From RUG023 sp900315435 (lineage in GTDB: Bacteria > Spirochaetota > Spirochaetia > Sphaerochaetales > Sphaerochaetaceae), in assembly GCA_902788205.1 (NCBI GenBank), contig CADAJJ010000001.1, forward strand, positions 62,001 to 126,000: a stretch of 64,000 bases of DNA. Reading direction: 5' to 3'. Position 1 is the stretch's first letter, and every line of letters starts with the position of its first letter. The notes under the pieces are model-generated. The model was not told the DNA's origin. It saw only the letters and a program-made list of their open reading frames with translations, and ran no database searches. This document shows positions 33,285 to 40,417 of the stretch, one piece after another. The position numbers and the translations under genes were made by a program.

Positions 33285-36127
33285 TGTCTGGCCTCCAGTT
33301 GCTTCGCTTCCTCGGCTGCCTGCGGAGTCATCGTGTCCTCAAGCTTGCGGGCGACCTCCTGGGTGCCGACGATTTCAAGCACATCTCCGACCTGGAGGTC
33401 CTGGAAGTTCTCCAGACCGATACCGCACTCGAACCCCTCGGCGACTTCTTTGGCGTCGTCCTTGAAGCGCTTCAAGCTGCTGATCTTGATGTTCTCCTTG
33501 TTGATCTGGATGTTGTCGCGGATGACGCGTACCATGGCGTCCCTCGTGACCTTACCGCTGGTGACCATACACCCGGCGATGACACCGACCTTGGGCACCC
33601 TGAAGATGTTGCGCACCTCGGCGGTACCAAGGTCGATCTCCTTGGTGACCGGGCTGAGCATGCCCTCCATGGCCGCCTTCACGTCGTCAACCACATCGTA
33701 GATGATATTGTACTTGCGGATCTCGACCTTCTCCTCGGCAGCCAGTGCCAGCGCTCTGGGCGTCGGTCTGACGTTGAAGCCGATGATCAAGGCATTCGAC
33801 GCGCTCGCCAGCGTCACATCGCTCTCGATGATGGCGCCGGCCGCGGCACGGATGACCGCCAGCCGGATTTCCGGCGTGGAGAGTTTCTCCAAAGACTGCT
33901 GGAGAGCCTCGACGGAACCCTGCAGGTCTCCCTTGATGACCAGGTTGAGGGTCTTGATATCCCCTTCCTTGATCTTCTCGCTCAGGTTGGAGAGGGTCAC
34001 CTTGTTGGTGTTCTCGGTGGCACCCAGTCTTTCCAGTTCCTGGCGCTTGGCGCTGACCATACGGGCCTGTTTCTCGTCCTCGGTGACCTGGAACGGATCG
34101 CCAGCCTTCGGAATGGAGGAAAGACCGATGATCTCGATCGGGGTAGAAGGTCCAGCCTCCTGGATTTTCTGTCCCTTGTCATCGAAGATGGCACGAGCGC
34201 GACCTGCGTAGATTCCGGCGCAGTAATAGTCTCCGACGTGGAGCGTGCCTTTCTGGATCAGGACGGTCGCCACGGTACCGCGGCCCTGCTCGATGCGGGC
34301 CTCGAGAACCCTGCCCTCGGCGCGGCAGTTCGGATTGGCCTTCAGCTCCATCATCTCCGCCTGCAGAAGGATGGTGTCAAGCAAATCGTCGATACCGAGC
34401 TTCTTCAGTGCGGAAATCTTGCAATAGAGGGTCTGGCCGCCCCACTCTTCCGGCATCAAACCGATATCGGAGAGCTGCTGCATGATCCTCTCCGGCTTGG
34501 CGTCGGGGAGATCGCACTTGTTGATGGCGACGATGATGGGTACATTTGCCGCTTTGGCGTGGTCAATGGCCTCGCGGGTCTGCGGCATGACCCCGTCATC
34601 GGCGGCGACAACCAGGACGACGATGTCGGTCACCTGGGCTCCCCGGGCACGCATCATGCTGAACGCGGCATGTCCCGGAGTATCGATGAAGACGATATCG
34701 CCCTTGTCGGGGATATTGACCTTGTAGGCACCAATGTGCTGGGTGATGCCACCATACTCGCCCTCGGCAACGTGGGAGGAACGAATGGCGTCCAGCAGTT
34801 TGGTCTTGCCGTGGTCGACATGGCCCATGACGGTGACAATCGGTGCGCGGGGAACCATATCCTCGGGATTGTCATCGTCATTCTCGATGATCGTCTCGTC
34901 ATACAACGAAACCTTGTGGACCTCGCAGCCGTACTCATTTGCGATGATTGAAGCGGTATCGTAATCGATCTGCTGGTTGATCGTCACCATCATGCCCATC
35001 TTGAAGAGCTTGCTGATGATCTCATTGGCCTTCAGGTTCATCTTCTTGGCCAGATCGGCAACGCTGATCGAGTCCATGATATCGATTTTCTTGGGCACAG
35101 CGGCAAGACGGGCGGCTTCCTGCTCCTTCTTCCGTTGAAGCTGGAATTCAATCTCCTCGTCTTCTGTACGCTTCTCGAATCCCTTCTTGCGGCGGTTGGT
35201 ACCCTTGCCGTTACGGATATCCCTCTGACCGAAGGCATCCTGCGGCCGGCCGGCTCCCTGCCCGCCACCCATCGGACGTCCCCCAACACCGGGTCTTCCG
35301 CCGAAACCGGGGCGATTGCCAAACCCGGGGCGGGGACCGAATGACGGACGATTACCTGTTCCCGGCCGGTTGCCAAAACCGGAACGGGTATTGGCGTTCT
35401 GCCCATATGGGGCGCGGTTGCCATAGCCCTGACGGTCTCCCGTCTGTCCGGCGCGCTGGCCATAGCCAGGCCTCACCTGGCCGCGGTTGTAGGTGCCATA
35501 GTTGTTTCCATACTGGTTGCGGCCGGCTCCAAAGGAACGGTTGTAGCCGTTCCCGTTCTGGCCAGGGCGATATGCCGGCCTGCCGCCGACGATACCCACC
35601 TGTCTCGGTCCGACGGAAGGAACCGTGGAACCCTGCTGGTTGTAGCCATTGTTCTGGTTCTGCCAATCATTGTGGTCTTTGATGGACTGGCCCTGTCCGG
35701 GAACCGGAGGAAGATTGGTGGGACGAATGATGGTCGGACCCGTATGCAACGGGTTGATGATCGTCGGTTGCGCCACGGGAGTCTTGACCACGGGCGTCGG
35801 AGCCTGCTGGGGTTGCCTGACGACAGGCTTCGCCGGTGCAGGCATGGCGGCAGGAGCCGGTTTCGTCACAACGGGAGCAGAGGCGGAAGCCACTGGCGCC
35901 GGTTTTGCCGGCGCAACAGGGACTTCCTGCTTTTCCTGCGGAGCAGGATTCGGCTGGCGTACCACGACCACCTTCTTCTTCTTGATGACGACCTTGCGTT
36001 TTTCCACCGGAGTCTTTTCCTCCGGCTTGGCCTCGGGTTCTGCGGCGACCTGTGGGGCGCCCGTCTTGACCACATGTTTGATCAAGATAACCTGGCTTTG
36101 TTTCTCTTCCGTCTTGTGCTCTTCCAT
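33281..36127 (-). CDS. infB: Translation initiation factor IF-2
   Basis: GTPase that brings initiator tRNA to the small subunit. The 948-residue protein has the G domain at about residues 430-600 (G1 GHVDHGKT, G3 DTPGHAAFS, G4 NKCDLPD), the IF-2 C-terminal domains and two N-terminal basic stretches. Between about residues 140 and 320 lies a long Gly, Arg, Asn, Gln and Tyr-rich segment with repeats of the GFGNRPG type. The ATG at 36127 has AGAGGAA just ahead; an upstream TTG at 36151 overlapping the nusA stop is the alternative. IF-2 also matters for leaderless messages, which it can help to initiate. Confidence 0.95.
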   Translation of the reverse strand: MEEHKTEEKQSQVILIKHVVKTGAPQVAAEPEAKPEEKTPVEKRKVVIKKKKVVVVRQPNPAPQEKQEVPVAPAKPAPVASASAPVVTKPAPAAMPAPAKPVVRQPQQAPTPVVKTPVAQPTIINPLHTGPTIIRPTNLPPVPGQGQSIKDHNDWQNQNNGYNQQGSTVPSVGPRQVGIVGGRPAYRPGQNGNGYNRSFGAGRNQYGNNYGTYNRGQVRPGYGQRAGQTGDRQGYGNRAPYGQNANTRSGFGNRPGTGNRPSFGPRPGFGNRPGFGGRPGVGGRPMGGGQGAGRPQDAFGQRDIRNGKGTNRRKKGFEKRTEDEEIEFQLQRKKEQEAARLAAVPKKIDIMDSISVADLAKKMNLKANEIISKLFKMGMMVTINQQIDYDTASIIANEYGCEVHKVSLYDETIIENDDDNPEDMVPRAPIVTVMGHVDHGKTKLLDAIRSSHVAEGEYGGITQHIGAYKVNIPDKGDIVFIDTPGHAAFSMMRARGAQVTDIVVLVVAADDGVMPQTREAIDHAKAANVPIIVAINKCDLPDAKPERIMQQLSDIGLMPEEWGGQTLYCKISALKKLGIDDLLDTILLQAEMMELKANPNCRAEGRVLEARIEQGRGTVATVLIQKGTLHVGDYYCAGIYAGRARAIFDDKGQKIQEAGPSTPIEIIGLSSIPKAGDPFQVTEDEKQARMVSAKRQELERLGATENTNKVTLSNLSEKIKEGDIKTLNLVIKGDLQGSVEALQQSLEKLSTPEIRLAVIRAAAGAIIESDVTLASASNALIIGFNVRPTPRALALAAEEKVEIRKYNIIYDVVDDVKAAMEGMLSPVTKEIDLGTAEVRNIFRVPKVGVIAGCMVTSGKVTRDAMVRVIRDNIQINKENIKISSLKRFKDDAKEVAEGFECGIGLENFQDLQVGDVLEIVGTQEVARKLEDTMTPQAAEEAKQLEARQ

Positions 36128-36147
36128 TCTTTCCTCTACTCTCTCCG

Positions 36148-37695
36148 TCAAACTTCCTCAAAAGAAAGACCGGTACCGCAGTGCGGGCATACCTTCATGT
36201 CCGGGGTAACGGGCTGTCCGCAGTTCGGACAGACGTACTCGGTCTCTTCATTCTCATCTTCCACGATATCGATGTTCTCGCTGATCACCTTCTTGATCTC
36301 GGCGATATCTTCGGCGCTCAGGTCGGTCATGGCAGCCTGGTCTTCCGGCGTCAGGCTGATGAAATCCTCGACGCTGTAGATATCATGGAACTGCAACTTC
36401 TTCAGCAGCTTCTCGTCAAGCGGCAGATCCGCAAGAGGAACCTCGTCCTCGGGAACACCGCTGTTGTCTGCGGCAGCCGGCTCGGCGGAAATCCCGGCAG
36501 CACCGGTCTGGGCTGGCTGCTGGACGTCCGTCTCGCCCTGTTCCTCTCCCCCGAAGATGCTCTCGGCTTTCTCTCGGGCAGCCTGCGAGATATCCATCTC
36601 GTCGAACTCTTCCTGGGTCTTGACCTCGATCATCCAGTCGCACAGCTTGCTGGCAAGGCGGACGTTGACACCCTGCTTGCCGATGGCGAGGGCCTGCTGG
36701 CTCTTGTCGACGATGGCGACCGCCTGGAAGACGTTCTTGTCAATCACGACGATGTCCTTCACCTCGGCCGGTGCCAAGGCGTTGCGGATGTAGTTGACCG
36801 GATTGGAGTCGTAACGGACGATGTCGATGCGTTCTCCCTCGATCTCGTCCATGATGGTCTTGATCCGGTTCCCCTGCAGACCGATGCAGGCGCCGATGGG
36901 GTCGATATTCTCATTGCGGCTGACAACGGCGACTTTGGTCCTCATGCCGGCCATGCGGACCACCTTGACGATGTCGATCTGTTGCTGCTGGATTTCAGGA
37001 ATCTGCAGCTCGAACAGCTTGCGTACAAGCTCGGAGTGGGTTCGGGAAAGGATGACATGTACCCCGTGGTCGTCTTCCTTGACAGACTCAACATAGCAGA
37101 GGATCGAGTCGTTGACGCCGTACCCATCGTAGTTCTCCCTCGGGCTCTGGTTCCGGTTGGGGAGCAGTCCTTCAATCGTGCCGATGTTGACCCAGATGTC
37201 GCCGTTGGGCATCTGACGCAGGAAATAGCCCTTGATCAACTGGCCCTCTTTATTCTTGTACTCGTTGTACTGCTTGTCATTGGTGATGCTGCGGAAGGAC
37301 TTGCGGGCATCGGTCCGGGCCTGCTGGATGCTCTGGCGCTTCAAATTCTTCGGGTTGAAAGGAATCAGCAACTCGTCCCCGATGTCGCACTGCGGATCAA
37401 GTCGTCTGGCATCCTCAAGGGAAATCTCGATGGGATCGATCACGCCGTATTGCTCGCCGTCGACGACGGTCTTCTGGACAAAGACATCGATGTTGTCATG
37501 GGCGTCATTCCAACGGACGACACAGTTCTCGTAAGGCTTGTACTGCTGCTTGTACGCGTCCTTGATGATGCTCTCGACGGTACTGAATACCAGGTCCTCA
37601 GAGATACCTTTTTCTTCCATCAATGCCTTAATGGCGCTTCCCATCGTTTCCATGGGCTCAACCGGTGCGGTCTTGGTGCTTTTTCTACCTGCCAT
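36148..37695 (-). CDS. nusA: Transcription factor NusA with an added C-terminal zinc ribbon
   Basis: Binds RNA polymerase and modulates pausing, termination and antitermination. A 515-residue protein: N-terminal domain (IKALMEEKGISEDLVFSTVE), S1 domain (GQLIKGYFLRQMPNGDIWVN), and two KH domains (RTKVAVVSRNENIDPIGACIG and QALAIGKQGVNVRLAS). An acidic linker and a helix-hairpin-helix part (DEKLLKKLQFHDIYSVEDFI) follow. The final residues carry two CxxC knuckles, CPNCGQPVTPDMKVCPHCG, a typical zinc ribbon; most NusA proteins lack it. The ATG at 37695 overlaps the rimP end by 11 bases. Confidence 0.95.
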   Translation of the reverse strand: MAGRKSTKTAPVEPMETMGSAIKALMEEKGISEDLVFSTVESIIKDAYKQQYKPYENCVVRWNDAHDNIDVFVQKTVVDGEQYGVIDPIEISLEDARRLDPQCDIGDELLIPFNPKNLKRQSIQQARTDARKSFRSITNDKQYNEYKNKEGQLIKGYFLRQMPNGDIWVNIGTIEGLLPNRNQSPRENYDGYGVNDSILCYVESVKEDDHGVHVILSRTHSELVRKLFELQIPEIQQQQIDIVKVVRMAGMRTKVAVVSRNENIDPIGACIGLQGNRIKTIMDEIEGERIDIVRYDSNPVNYIRNALAPAEVKDIVVIDKNVFQAVAIVDKSQQALAIGKQGVNVRLASKLCDWMIEVKTQEEFDEMDISQAAREKAESIFGGEEQGETDVQQPAQTGAAGISAEPAAADNSGVPEDEVPLADLPLDEKLLKKLQFHDIYSVEDFISLTPEDQAAMTDLSAEDIAEIKKVISENIDIVEDENEETEYVCPNCGQPVTPDMKVCPHCGTGLSFEEV

Positions 37696-38188
37696 CTTTC
37701 CAATCCTCCTCGAGATACTCCAGCTTCGCTTTCTGGATCTGCGCGATGCCGAGCTCAAGATGCTCCAAGGTCTCCTTGCCCTCCCCGACACGGACTTGGT
37801 CGAGGGATAGCTTTTCGCCGTCGAATCCGGCAATTTTGCCGGTAAGCCAGGAGGCACGACCTGTATCGTACACCTTTACGGACCTCCCTGTGAACAGCTC
37901 GAACTCATGCGCGTCCTTGATGGTCCGAAGCATACCCGGGGTCTCGACGGTCAGGAAAACATCCCTGAGCGGTCCAGCCTCCTCCATCGCGACCGGATAG
38001 ATCGCATGGTATGCGGCATCGCAATCCTTGCTGGCCGCATCCCCGCCAATGCGGGTGATTGCGACTTCGAGCTCGACATTCCTACCACGGTCGGCCTGAC
38101 GGATCTCGACAATCGCCAGACCAAGCTCGCGCACCAGCGGCTCATACAGCACAAACAGCGGATCTGAAGTGATATTCGTCTTTTCCAT
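37685..38188 (-). CDS. rimP: Ribosome maturation factor RimP
   Basis: Needed for 30S subunit maturation. A 167-residue protein with the N-terminal alpha/beta domain (VRELGLAIVEIRQADRGRNVELEVAI) and a C-terminal SH3-like barrel (FTGRSVKVYD through GFDGEKLSLD). The family's VxSPG-x-xRxL motif is present as VETPGMLRTI. It leads the rimP-nusA-infB-rbfA-truB-ribF-rpsO operon. No ribosome site precedes the ATG; a -10 element ends 11 bases upstream. Confidence 0.93.
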   Translation of the reverse strand: MEKTNITSDPLFVLYEPLVRELGLAIVEIRQADRGRNVELEVAITRIGGDAASKDCDAAYHAIYPVAMEEAGPLRDVFLTVETPGMLRTIKDAHEFELFTGRSVKVYDTGRASWLTGKIAGFDGEKLSLDQVRVGEGKETLEHLELGIAQIQKAKLEYLEEDWKDGR

Positions 38189-38199
38189 AATTTCGATAC

Positions 38200-38205
38200 A
38201 CTATA
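38200..38205 (-). promoter_or_regulatory. Possible proximal -10 element of rimP
   Basis: Reverse-strand TATAGT directly abuts the T-run of a terminator hairpin. A weak -35 (GCTGAA, 16 bases upstream) lies in that hairpin. A start here would leave about five bases before the rimP ATG. Confidence 0.45.
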
Positions 38206-38234
38206 AAAAAAGGATCCGCTTTTCAGCGATCCTT
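38205..38234 (-). terminator. Perfect intrinsic terminator just upstream of rimP
   Basis: Reverse-strand AAGGATCGCT, loop GAAA, AGCGGATCCTT (one bulged G), then seven T. It begins about five bases after the predicted start of the promoter at 38247-38276, so it can act as an attenuator for rimP-nusA as well as a backstop for the upstream gene. Confidence 0.8.
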
Positions 38235-38246
38235 CAACCATGTGAG

Positions 38247-38276
38247 ATTCTAGAAGGCTTGCGACATCCTTGTCAA
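38247..38276 (-). promoter_or_regulatory. Strong sigma-70-like promoter pointing at rimP-nusA
   Basis: Reverse-strand TTGACA (38271-38276) and TAGAAT (38247-38252) are 18 bases apart. Transcription would start near 38240 and meet the terminator hairpin almost at once. Confidence 0.7.
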
Positions 38277-38378
38277 CCACATCTAATGATCCTGTAAGCA
38301 TTTTTCTCCACCACCCACGATGGTTCGGCGCGTGCAGGCAAAAGATCGGAAAGAGATGCTATACATGTGTAAACATAT

Positions 38379-38402
38379 CGGTGCCGTCAGGCAGGGGCAC
38401 CG
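38379..38402 (-). terminator. Hairpin after the transglutaminase-like gene
   Basis: CGGTGCC (38379-38385) pairs with GGCACCG (38396-38402); on the reverse strand a loosely T-rich stretch follows. The bases between this and 38276 hold no gene that I can see. Confidence 0.5.
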
Positions 38403-38411
38403 GAAAACAAG

Positions 38412-39752
38412 TCAGAGAAGTTTGAAGGAAACGGTCCGGCGGGTGTCGGCCAGTTCATCCGGGGCAAGGGCGCGGTTTCCGTACCAGGCCTCGCCGCTCT
38501 GGTTGTCGGTCGGATCGTTTCTCCACGGACCGGCAATCAGCGATGGGCCGGGAGCCAGCATGGTGGTGCATGGCACCCGCATCACGTCCAGGTTCCCGAA
38601 ATAAAAGCCTGAACCAAGAAGATTCCCTTTGCGCAACGCCCCTCCTCCGAACGAGCAGTCTGCATAGAAGGTTCCGTCCAAGCCTGGAACCTGGAAGGTG
38701 GCCCAGTCATGGTTGCCCACGCTATGCGGAGTAACGTACATGCCGGCCATCCAGTCGCTCCTCAGTCCGGCAATACGGGCAAGGTTGATGAAAAGTGAAG
38801 CCTGGATGCCGCAATCTCCCCTTCCGTTGGCCGCCCCGTATTCGGCAAGATTGGGAATCGTCTGGTAGCTTGGCATATAGGCGTAGGAGACATGATGGAT
38901 CACCCACTGGTAAATCAGTCTCGCCTTGCGGATCGGGTTGGTTTCGTCCCCGATGATTTCCTTGCAGAGGGCTCGCAGGTAGGGGGTCGCCACCAGATAG
39001 GGGGCTTCTTCCCGGCAGTGCTGGGGCTTCACCTCGCATTTGGACTCCAAAGCGGCCAGGTCCCGGAACTTCTGGCGGTTGGTGAAGCTGTATTCGATCC
39101 AGAACTCCTCGTCCGCCTTGGGTATGCCGCGGAAATGGGCGACCCGGCGCTTGCCACGGACCGGACTCATGCTGACCAGTTGCCCGCTCTGGGCATGGAT
39201 GTCAAGCTCCTCCATGAAGGGGCTGGCCACCGGAATGGGAAGGTCGGCTTCAAGCACCTGCCCCCTCATCCACGCGCTCTCCTTGACCTTGAGCCCGACA
39301 TGGATGGTAATCCTCGCCTCTGCGTGACCGAACCCCAGCATCTTCTTCATCACCAGATCCCTCAGTTGCAGGTCGGCCTGGCGTTCCGGAGTGTCCTTGC
39401 CCTTGTCCAAGGTGTCCAGGAAGCGCCTGTGCAGATGGACTTTCCCATCCACCAGCGCCCAAGGGACCGTTCCCTCGCAACGTAGCAGGGAAAGCGTTTC
39501 GGCATCCAGCGTGAAGCCTGCCGCCTTGGCAAGTTCCAGCGCATGCTCCTCGTCAAAGGGATAGTCCCGAAGGAAAACGGGCAGCCGGTGTGCCTCCAAA
39601 AGCAGACGCTCCCGTTGCAGACCGTCGACCTTCCCCTCCCGCAAAAGGAAATCGATCAGTTTCTGGGCTCGTGTGACGTAGCCCGCGTCACTCAACACTC
39701 GGACATCATCCCTCAGCGGGATCAGATAGGCGGTTAGATCATTGGCTCGCAT
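38412..39752 (-). CDS. Transglutaminase-like (papain-fold) protein
   Basis: A 446-residue protein. The C-terminal half has a transglutaminase core with Cys314 in GRGDCGIQASLFINL, His348 in SVGNHDWATF and Asp365 in TFYADCSFGG, so the catalytic triad appears intact. The N-terminal 150 residues are helical with no signal peptide, and the middle is beta-rich. Bacterial members cleave or cross-link proteins or peptides; the substrate is unknown. The ATG has only AGAAGA nearby, and a promoter TTGGCA-N18-TATAGT ends eight bases before it, predicting a leaderless message. It lies downstream of comF, which overlaps its promoter. Confidence 0.8.
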   Translation of the reverse strand: MRANDLTAYLIPLRDDVRVLSDAGYVTRAQKLIDFLLREGKVDGLQRERLLLEAHRLPVFLRDYPFDEEHALELAKAAGFTLDAETLSLLRCEGTVPWALVDGKVHLHRRFLDTLDKGKDTPERQADLQLRDLVMKKMLGFGHAEARITIHVGLKVKESAWMRGQVLEADLPIPVASPFMEELDIHAQSGQLVSMSPVRGKRRVAHFRGIPKADEEFWIEYSFTNRQKFRDLAALESKCEVKPQHCREEAPYLVATPYLRALCKEIIGDETNPIRKARLIYQWVIHHVSYAYMPSYQTIPNLAEYGAANGRGDCGIQASLFINLARIAGLRSDWMAGMYVTPHSVGNHDWATFQVPGLDGTFYADCSFGGGALRKGNLLGSGFYFGNLDVMRVPCTTMLAPGPSLIAGPWRNDPTDNQSGEAWYGNRALAPDELADTRRTVSFKLL

Positions 39753-39760
39753 GGTCTTCT

Positions 39761-39790
39761 ACTATACCACCAGCATCTCGCTCATGCCAA
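39761..39790 (-). promoter_or_regulatory. Promoter of the transglutaminase-like gene, predicted leaderless
   Basis: Reverse-strand TTGGCA (39785-39790) and TATAGT (39761-39766) are 18 bases apart, lying across the end of comF. Eight bases separate the -10 box from the ATG. Confidence 0.65.
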
Positions 39791-40396
39791 GCAAACCGCC
39801 AGACCCGTCACCGGCACCGCGTAATGCTGTTCGAGAGAAGCAATGGCTGCGCGCATCGTACTTCCTGTGGTGATCACGTCATCCACCACCACAAGCCGTC
39901 GGAGCGAGGGCAGATTCCGGTCTTCCACCTGGAAGGCGACCTGTGCCCGTCCCCTCCGGTCCTGTTGTTTCTGCACCCCGCGCGAGGTGCGTGTCAAAAG
40001 CCTTGCCACCGGCATATGCATGTTCCGTGCCAGCAAAAGTCCTTGGTCGAAACCACGGCGTCTCAGACCCTCTCCCGAGGCGGGAACCGGCACCAGGCAG
40101 GTTCCCGCTCCTGGAGGAAGCAGCGGAATCAGCAACGAGGCGAACAACCGGGACAGGTCCCGCTGCCCACCTACCTTGTAGCGTACCATCAGCTCGCGAA
40201 GCAGCCCTTGGAGGGGCCCGTAGGCCTGGTAGTGGGTTTCACAGAACCGGCATGGATAGGCAAGGCTGAGCGTCGGGCATCCGCACACCGGACACCGCTC
40301 CCGCCACAAGGAACTGAACGCATAGCCCTCCAGCACCTTCCGGCAGGAGGGGCAGGGAAACGTTGCGCTCAGACAGGCACAGACCGGGCATTCCAT
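39782..40396 (-). CDS. comF: ComF-family phosphoribosyltransferase-like protein
   Basis: A 204-residue protein with four pairs of cysteines in the first 55 residues (CPVC, CPSC, CPVC, CRFC), the double zinc finger of ComF/GntX proteins, and the PRPP-binding motif LVVVDDVITTGSTM near the C-terminus. In naturally competent bacteria ComF helps DNA entry; in many others the role is unclear. It starts 21 bases after mutS and is probably cotranscribed with it. Confidence 0.88.
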   Translation of the reverse strand: MECPVCACLSATFPCPSCRKVLEGYAFSSLWRERCPVCGCPTLSLAYPCRFCETHYQAYGPLQGLLRELMVRYKVGGQRDLSRLFASLLIPLLPPGAGTCLVPVPASGEGLRRRGFDQGLLLARNMHMPVARLLTRTSRGVQKQQDRRGRAQVAFQVEDRNLPSLRRLVVVDDVITTGSTMRAAIASLEQHYAVPVTGLAVCLA

Positions 40397-40417
40397 ACCC
40401 TATCATACCGTCTTTTC

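Noticed and set aside
36128..36151. TTG start of infB overlapping the nusA stop
   Set aside because: GAGGAAG is only one base away from it, whereas the ATG at 36127 has a better placed purine-rich site; kept as an alternative.
40397..40411. TATGAT five bases ahead of comF as another leaderless promoter
   Set aside because: No matching -35 box, too close to the ATG, and comF lies 21 bases after mutS in the same direction, so an operon explains it better.
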